Source: Phanerodontia chrysosporium (Eukaryota; Basidiomycota; Agaricomycetes; Polyporales; Phanerochaetaceae). Taken from it: DNA of 64,000 nucleotides. Below the pieces are notes generated by a model, which saw only the letters and a program-made list of their open reading frames with translations, was not told where the DNA came from and made no database searches. Of the stretch, positions 57,683 through 64,000 are shown one piece after another (the first letter of the stretch is position 1; each line of letters opens with the position of its first letter). Location: NCBI GenBank assembly GCA_001910725.1, contig MJGA01000019.1:558001-622000 (forward strand), written 5' to 3'. The translations under genes and the position numbers were made by a program.

Positions 57683-59406
57683 TTGCAAATAGCCGAGTAC
57701 ACATTTCCTATTGGGCTACCACCCTTCACACGATGCTACCCAATCTTCTGTCGTGCATCGCTTTCCCGCTCCAAGAGCATTCATTCTTTTACAGACGAGC
57801 TTGCAGGAGGGCCAGATTTCGCCTATGACTTTGCATCATATGCGTTGCGCAAAGCAACCGCAGCCCGCAGGAGGAGCCGTGGAGAGGCACCGTTTCCAAT
57901 CGAGATCGTGAAAAGCATCGCAACGCATCTCAGCGCTATGGTCCTCGAGGGCCATGAAGACTTCTCCGCATTCCCGCTGCGACCTGTGCTTGACCCGCTG
58001 AGTCGCGTGTGCCTTCACTGGAGCACGATATTCCGCCCGCTTATCTTCGAGCAGCTCTCCGTGTACTCGCCCGCGCGTCTTCAAGCCCTCGTCAAACTCC
58101 TTCACGCCTACCCGCCAGGGCTCCCGCCTCTCCTGCACCTCGTGCAATCGCTGACCGCGGGCGACGAAACCAGCCTCGAGGCCGTGCTCGTGTCTGGAGC
58201 AGCCCTCCCCCTCGCAGGCCTGCAGAACCTCGAGTGCCCGCCGCAGCTGCACGCCCCGCCCCGCGTCTCCCTCGCGCTGAGCGCGCTGCTCCGCCCACTG
58301 GCGTGCGTCACCGAGCTCATGGTGAGCGACCGGCACTTTGGCTCCGTCGCGGAGCTCCTCGGCGTCCTCCGCGCGCTGCCGCGGCTCGCAGGCCTCAGCC
58401 TCGTCGACCCCGCCTTCCGCCGGCGCGGCCCCACGCACGCCGCGCGCCGCGCGCCGCTGCCACGCCTGCGCAAGTACGAGTGCACGGCGACGCCGTGGGC
58501 GCCGAAGGACAACGGCATGGTGCTCGTGCTGAACAGCGTGCTGCTCCTCGGGTCCACGCTCCGTGCAGACGTCGATGCGCTGACGGCGCTCGTCGAGGTG
58601 CTGCTCAGCAAGGACGCGGACATCGGGGATGCCGAGGCGCGCCATGAGGCGCTGTACCTGTCCGGCTCCCGAGGAACGACGACAGCGTGGTCCCTGGTCG
58701 GGCCGCCGTCTGCACCAGCGCGTGCGTTCCTGGTTGCTTCGCCTGCAGCCAACATGCTGACCTTCCACCAGTCGAGTTCATCGCCAACCGGGCGCCCGTG
58801 CTCTCCATCACCATCGAGCACCGCCCGCCGCCCCCTACGCGGCCGACCCAGCGTGCGGTCCGCTTCGTCTTCACCCTCTACAACGGCTTCCGACCTGCCC
58901 CGTGCGTGGACACCCCGGCGTTTGTTACACTGCTCCATAGGCTCGATGCTCGGCGCACGGCGGGCTACGCGTTCTGCCTGCGTATGGAGGGACCGCATGC
59001 TGAGGCCGTACAGGCTGGCCTCCCGCGCTCATGCCCCTCGCCCATGCGGCTGGGCTTGTCGTTATCGAAGAAGCAAGACCGCAGAGTCAGCTCAACCCCA
59101 ATGCAAAGATTCTGCCACGCGCCTGACAACAGACGATTGCTCAGTCTCTCGCCGGTCCCTCTCTGTGAGGCAGCTGGGCCTCGAAGTCCACGCTACGAGA
59201 CGCCCCGAGGTGGCACAGCATCGCAGGGTGGTGGCATATCGGGAGGTCATGCGAGCAGGAGTGCGGTCCGTCGATGTCGCAGATACACAGAGGCAGGGAA
59301 GATGCTGGCCAGGCTTACTGCCACCAGCTTTGTCGCATTGGTATGCAGTGATAGAAGCCCAGAGCCATCTCTGCTAGTCGCAATATATCAGTGTTTATGG
59401 CGGTGA
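57683..59406 (+). CDS. F-box / leucine-rich-type protein (5' end uncertain)
   Basis: The open frame has no ATG near its start, and the sequence before 57693 ends in an acceptor-like TTGCAAATAG, so at least one upstream exon is probably missing. An F-box-like segment reads FPIEIVKSIATHLSAM, then LDPLSRVCLHWSTIFRPLIFEQLSVYSPARL. Agaricomycete F-box proteins start this way. Leu-rich repeats follow (LACVTELMVSDRHFGSVAELL, RALPRLAGLSLVDPAF). A 50-nt intron ending at about 58769 joins this frame to LEFIANRAPVLSITIEH. F-box proteins recruit substrates to SCF ubiquitin ligases; the substrate is unknown. The region after about 59050 (RVSSTPMQRF...) looks poorly conserved, so the true stop may be earlier. 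Confidence 0.6.
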
Positions 59407-59733
59407 TGGCGGGATGGCGGGATGTGCTGCAGTCGGCAGCAACATGATGCTGTCTGCAGCATACTTGCCGAAACACGGGCACGGTGCCCCGGGAGAGCAT
59501 AGGCCTGGCGACCGTCCTGAACCTGTTCATGAGCCGGGGCCTTCAGCTGCGAGCCCGCACTGTCCGCCGCCAGCAGCTCGCATAACAGCAGCCAATCTAG
59601 GCATTCGGCAGCCAGCGGTGGACGCAGATTCGCGCGGCCTGGCCGTCGAGATCGCCACACGGCACGGATGGGGATCTAAGCGAATCTATATTGTCAGGCT
59701 CTAAAACAGACACAAACGGTACTCTCAACCAGA
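59407..59733. other. Convergent 3' intergenic region
   Basis: 327 bases between the F-box-like gene and the stop codon of the thioesterase gene. A small repeat GGCGGTGATGGCGGGATGGC is at 59400. Nothing else is seen. Confidence 0.4.
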
Positions 59734-61285
59734 TCATCCTTGAATGATATGCACGCGCTGCCCATACGTCGTGAGCGCGCCCTCCATGCCCAGGCGCACG
59801 CCCTTCACCGCCTCGAGGTTGCGCACCCGGCGGGCCTCAATCTCGCCACCGAGCGCGGCCTCCCAGAACCGCTCGCCCTTGGGCACGCGCTCCCACCCGC
59901 TCACGAGGAAGTCCTGCAGGGTCTGGAGGTGCCCCTTCGGCGCGTCCGCCGCCTGCATCTCGAGCGACCTCGCGAACGCCGGCGGCGGGTGCGCCTGGCT
60001 GTAGCGCGTCACGCCCGCCTGCACGAGCGCGGACTCCGGCGGCGGCGGCACGCTGAAGCCCTCCATCGCGAGCACGAGCGCGGGCGGGATCGTCTTGCGC
60101 CCGATCTTGAAGCAGAGCTCGCAGACGGCGACGCAGTGCAGCGTCGCGCCGTCCGGCTCCGGCGGGAGCGTCGCCGCGATGCGCTCTGCCGCGTTCGCGG
60201 ACGGCGTGCTCGCGCGCTCAGGCGTCGTCGTTCCCGAGGGCGCGACGGGGGTGTGCATCTGCGGGTTCGGCGCGTGATCGCCCGAGGGGATGGGCTTCGG
60301 AGCGGTCGTTTTAGGGTGGGGCTTGCGAGGTTTGTCGGATTTGGGCTTCGCCTTGGTGACGTAGCGCACGACGACGTAGAACTAGCGGGTAAGATACGTT
60401 GAGGGCCGAGATCACAACGCCTGAGCAGACATGACGCACCCATTTGTCTTCCCATGCTGCAATACTCATGCGCATCTCATATCTCGCAAAGATGGGAATC
60501 TCGCGGATGAACTTGAAGTGGGTCGCTGGACAGCAGTCAGCTAATAGACTAGACTCTGGAGGCGCATACAACGCACCTCCCAACGGCGTCCACCCGCCGA
60601 CACGATAGAAGGTAGGACAGATTTTCAGTGCCGCGCGGAAACGAGCAGCGTCGAGTTGCTGGTGCAAGGGGGTACATGATGAGTGCCAGGCGACCAGGAG
60701 ACAGGGTCGACATGCACGCACCTTGGGATAAGACGAGTTCGACAGATGCCAATTAAAGTCGCAGTCGTCCGGTCCTAAGAGACGGCGTAACGAGTAAGCA
60801 AAGGGGTTACGAGCTCACATGGCCAGCATGGCGCCGCATACAGTCACCCGGGGGAGGCGTGACGTCTTGTTCTTCACGGCGAGCTGCCCATACGCTGCAC
60901 TGCGGCGGACCGAGAGAACTCACCTGCCCACTGCGACACGCTCACGGTGTAGCCGATCGGGTCCTCTCCGACAGGACACAGCTCGCGCATGAACTTGCTG
61001 TGCAGCTCGCGGATCCGGGTCCGCGACGCAAAGACGTTCCGCCACCATATCTTCCACCAGCGGATGCGAATCGCGTATACGGGCCGGATGAGCACGTTGT
61101 CTGCGCGAAACCGTCAGTCGGACGCCAGGAAGAGACCCAGAGCTACACACAGTGCCACACGAGCGGCCAGGACCGGATGTTGATGAGAAAGAGCAGGCCG
61201 AGCACGTACTTGAGCACGGCCGGGACGTGCTGCAGGCCGGCAGGGGGCGCTGCACGAAGTTTGCGAGGGCCTGGAGGATGGACAT
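59734..61285 (-). CDS. Thioesterase-superfamily (hotdog-fold) protein, THEM6-like
   Basis: The ATG at 61285 starts MSILQALANFVQRP. A hydrophobic segment (VLKYVLGLLFLINI) then suggests a membrane anchor. The hotdog domain follows over several exons: CDFNWHLSNSSYPK (matching the D-x-N-x-H-x-N-x-Y signature of 4HBT/THEM6 proteins), FYRVGGWTPLGGALY, THFKFIREIPIFARYEMRM and WEDKWFYVVVRYVT. A Pro/Lys-rich insert precedes a last helical region (CELCFKIGRKTIPPALVLAMEG). The family hydrolyses acyl-CoA or related thioesters; the substrate is unknown. The frame breaks in the GGGGG run at 61243-61247, where one more base joins the two halves of the first exon. Confidence 0.75.
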
Positions 61286-62009
61286 CGCAGCTGAGGACTC
61301 GCGCGGAGGCTCGCGGAAGCGACGAGACGCACCTTGCTATATAACTGATCCGTCTGGGGCCTCGTCATCCTGCGTGACGCTCTCCGAAGTCTTGAGAACG
61401 CAAAAGACGGTGTGCTTCGTCGATCGTCGATGCGGGGGGACCGTGCTGGCCAATGGCAGGATGTGCTGCGCGGACGGCGGCCGGGGACGTGCTCGGCGTT
61501 GGGGATCCGGCAATCGCGGATACCCGGTCTCCGGAGGGCTGATGCCCCATCGGTTTGCGGGCCAGAGAGGACACAGAGGCGTCTCGCGAGGACGCGAGAG
61601 GCAGCGACGAGGGGCGTGAATGCGGCAGAGGGGCTCGAGGACAACGCCACGAAGGCTGCTAATTGAGCAGGCAGAGCCGGGCGGGCGGTTACCCGGAGAG
61701 TTGTTTGTGCGTGTTAGGATCCGAGGCTCTTCCCTGCCTTTCTCGGATCTAAGTACCACTCAGGAGCCCAGGCACGCTTCGCCGCATTGAGACATTGCAC
61801 ACACCGCAATGAACAACAGCTCACCCAAAAGCGTGTTGCAGGCTGCTGACAACAGCATGGCAAGCAAGCGACGGGCAGCCTCTGGTGTCGCAGAGGCACC
61901 CGAGCACATTACATTGTCTATTCCATAAGGTGGGGTTGCGTGCAAGAGTTCAAACAAAAGACACCGGTATGTAAAGCAGAAGTACAGTAGTGATGGTACA
62001 TCAGGCAGC
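61286..62009. other. Intergenic region
   Basis: 724 bases between the start of the thioesterase gene and the stop of the dihydrolipoyl dehydrogenase gene. It should hold the thioesterase promoter. I see no gene, repeat or clear TATA box. Confidence 0.45.
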
Positions 62010-63815
<1,806 letters not shown>

Positions 63816-64000
63816 GACTGTACGATGGTGGTTTGCAAGCAAAGAGTTGCGGTAAGAGCGGCCGCACGAAATGACGGATTACAAGTCCGGGACGCGCCGG
63901 ATCCCCGCCCTCCGGCCGACAAGCGCCCGCCCGCCCACTGATGTCGCGCCGGCGCTGGAGGCGAGCCGCTGCCGAGGCTGCAAAGCGCCAGTCGCCCTCG
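63816..64000 (-). promoter_or_regulatory. Upstream region of dihydrolipoyl dehydrogenase
   Basis: GC-rich 185 bases upstream of the LPD1 start; contains its 5' UTR and probably promoter. No distinct motif is seen before the window ends. Confidence 0.4.

Noticed and set aside
58720..58769. A frameshift in the F-box-like gene
   Set aside because: A 50-nt intron (GTGCGT donor, CACCAG acceptor) joins the two frames without any indel.

Overview
The window is nuclear DNA from a filamentous basidiomycete, most likely an Agaricomycete. The genes are GC-rich and cut by many short introns (about 45-60 bp, GT...AG). The proteins are typically fungal: vacuolar alpha-mannosidase, a TLDc/OXR1 protein, ZNFX1/Hrr1-type RNA-silencing helicases and a multicopper oxidase. 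The mobile DNA (a chromodomain Ty3/Gypsy element and a DUF6589 element) fits a mushroom-forming fungus. I cannot name the species.

Layout. 1-12.5 kb holds ordinary genes: the start of a Ser/Pro-rich protein (-), alpha-mannosidase (-), a METTL24/FkbM-like methyltransferase with a membrane anchor (+), an OXR1-type TLDc protein (-) and a four-helix membrane protein (+). 12.8-27.9 kb holds two tandem NFX1-type zinc-finger helicases (ZNFX1/Hrr1 family, both -). The second lacks the C-terminal RZ zinc finger. 28.4-34.6 kb is a complete DNA transposon of 6195 bp: identical 142-bp terminal inverted repeats, a 9-bp target duplication, a RecQ-like helicase reading right and a DUF6589 protein reading left. 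35.0-36.5 kb is an unrecognised gene. 39.2-47.8 kb is a complete 8.6-kb Ty3/Gypsy chromovirus on the minus strand. It has matching 532-bp LTRs, an extra ORF before gag, and a pol that ends in chromodomain plus dUTPase. It sits inside what looks like a small secreted-protein gene. 47.9-51.4 kb is gene-poor and holds two inverted copies of a tRNA-derived SINE-like repeat. 51.4-64 kb returns to genes: a secreted multicopper oxidase (+), an Ala/Pro-rich nuclear-looking protein (-), an F-box-like protein (+), a THEM6-type thioesterase (-) and mitochondrial dihydrolipoyl dehydrogenase (-).

Most interesting: (1) the helicase plus DUF6589 element, whose ends, target duplication and gene content make it a candidate poorly described transposon type with DUF6589 as putative transposase; (2) the chromovirus, where an 11-nt site beside the 5' LTR is exactly complementary to the predicted 5' end of its own transcript, the Tf1 self-priming arrangement, combined with a terminal dUTPase; (3) the SINE-like family.

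A caution on quality: at least 14 places in nine genes, including the essential lipoamide dehydrogenase, have the reading frame broken in the way one missing base would break it, often in short G/C runs. This looks like systematic consensus error rather than gene death. I therefore annotate these genes as intact loci with suspected indels.
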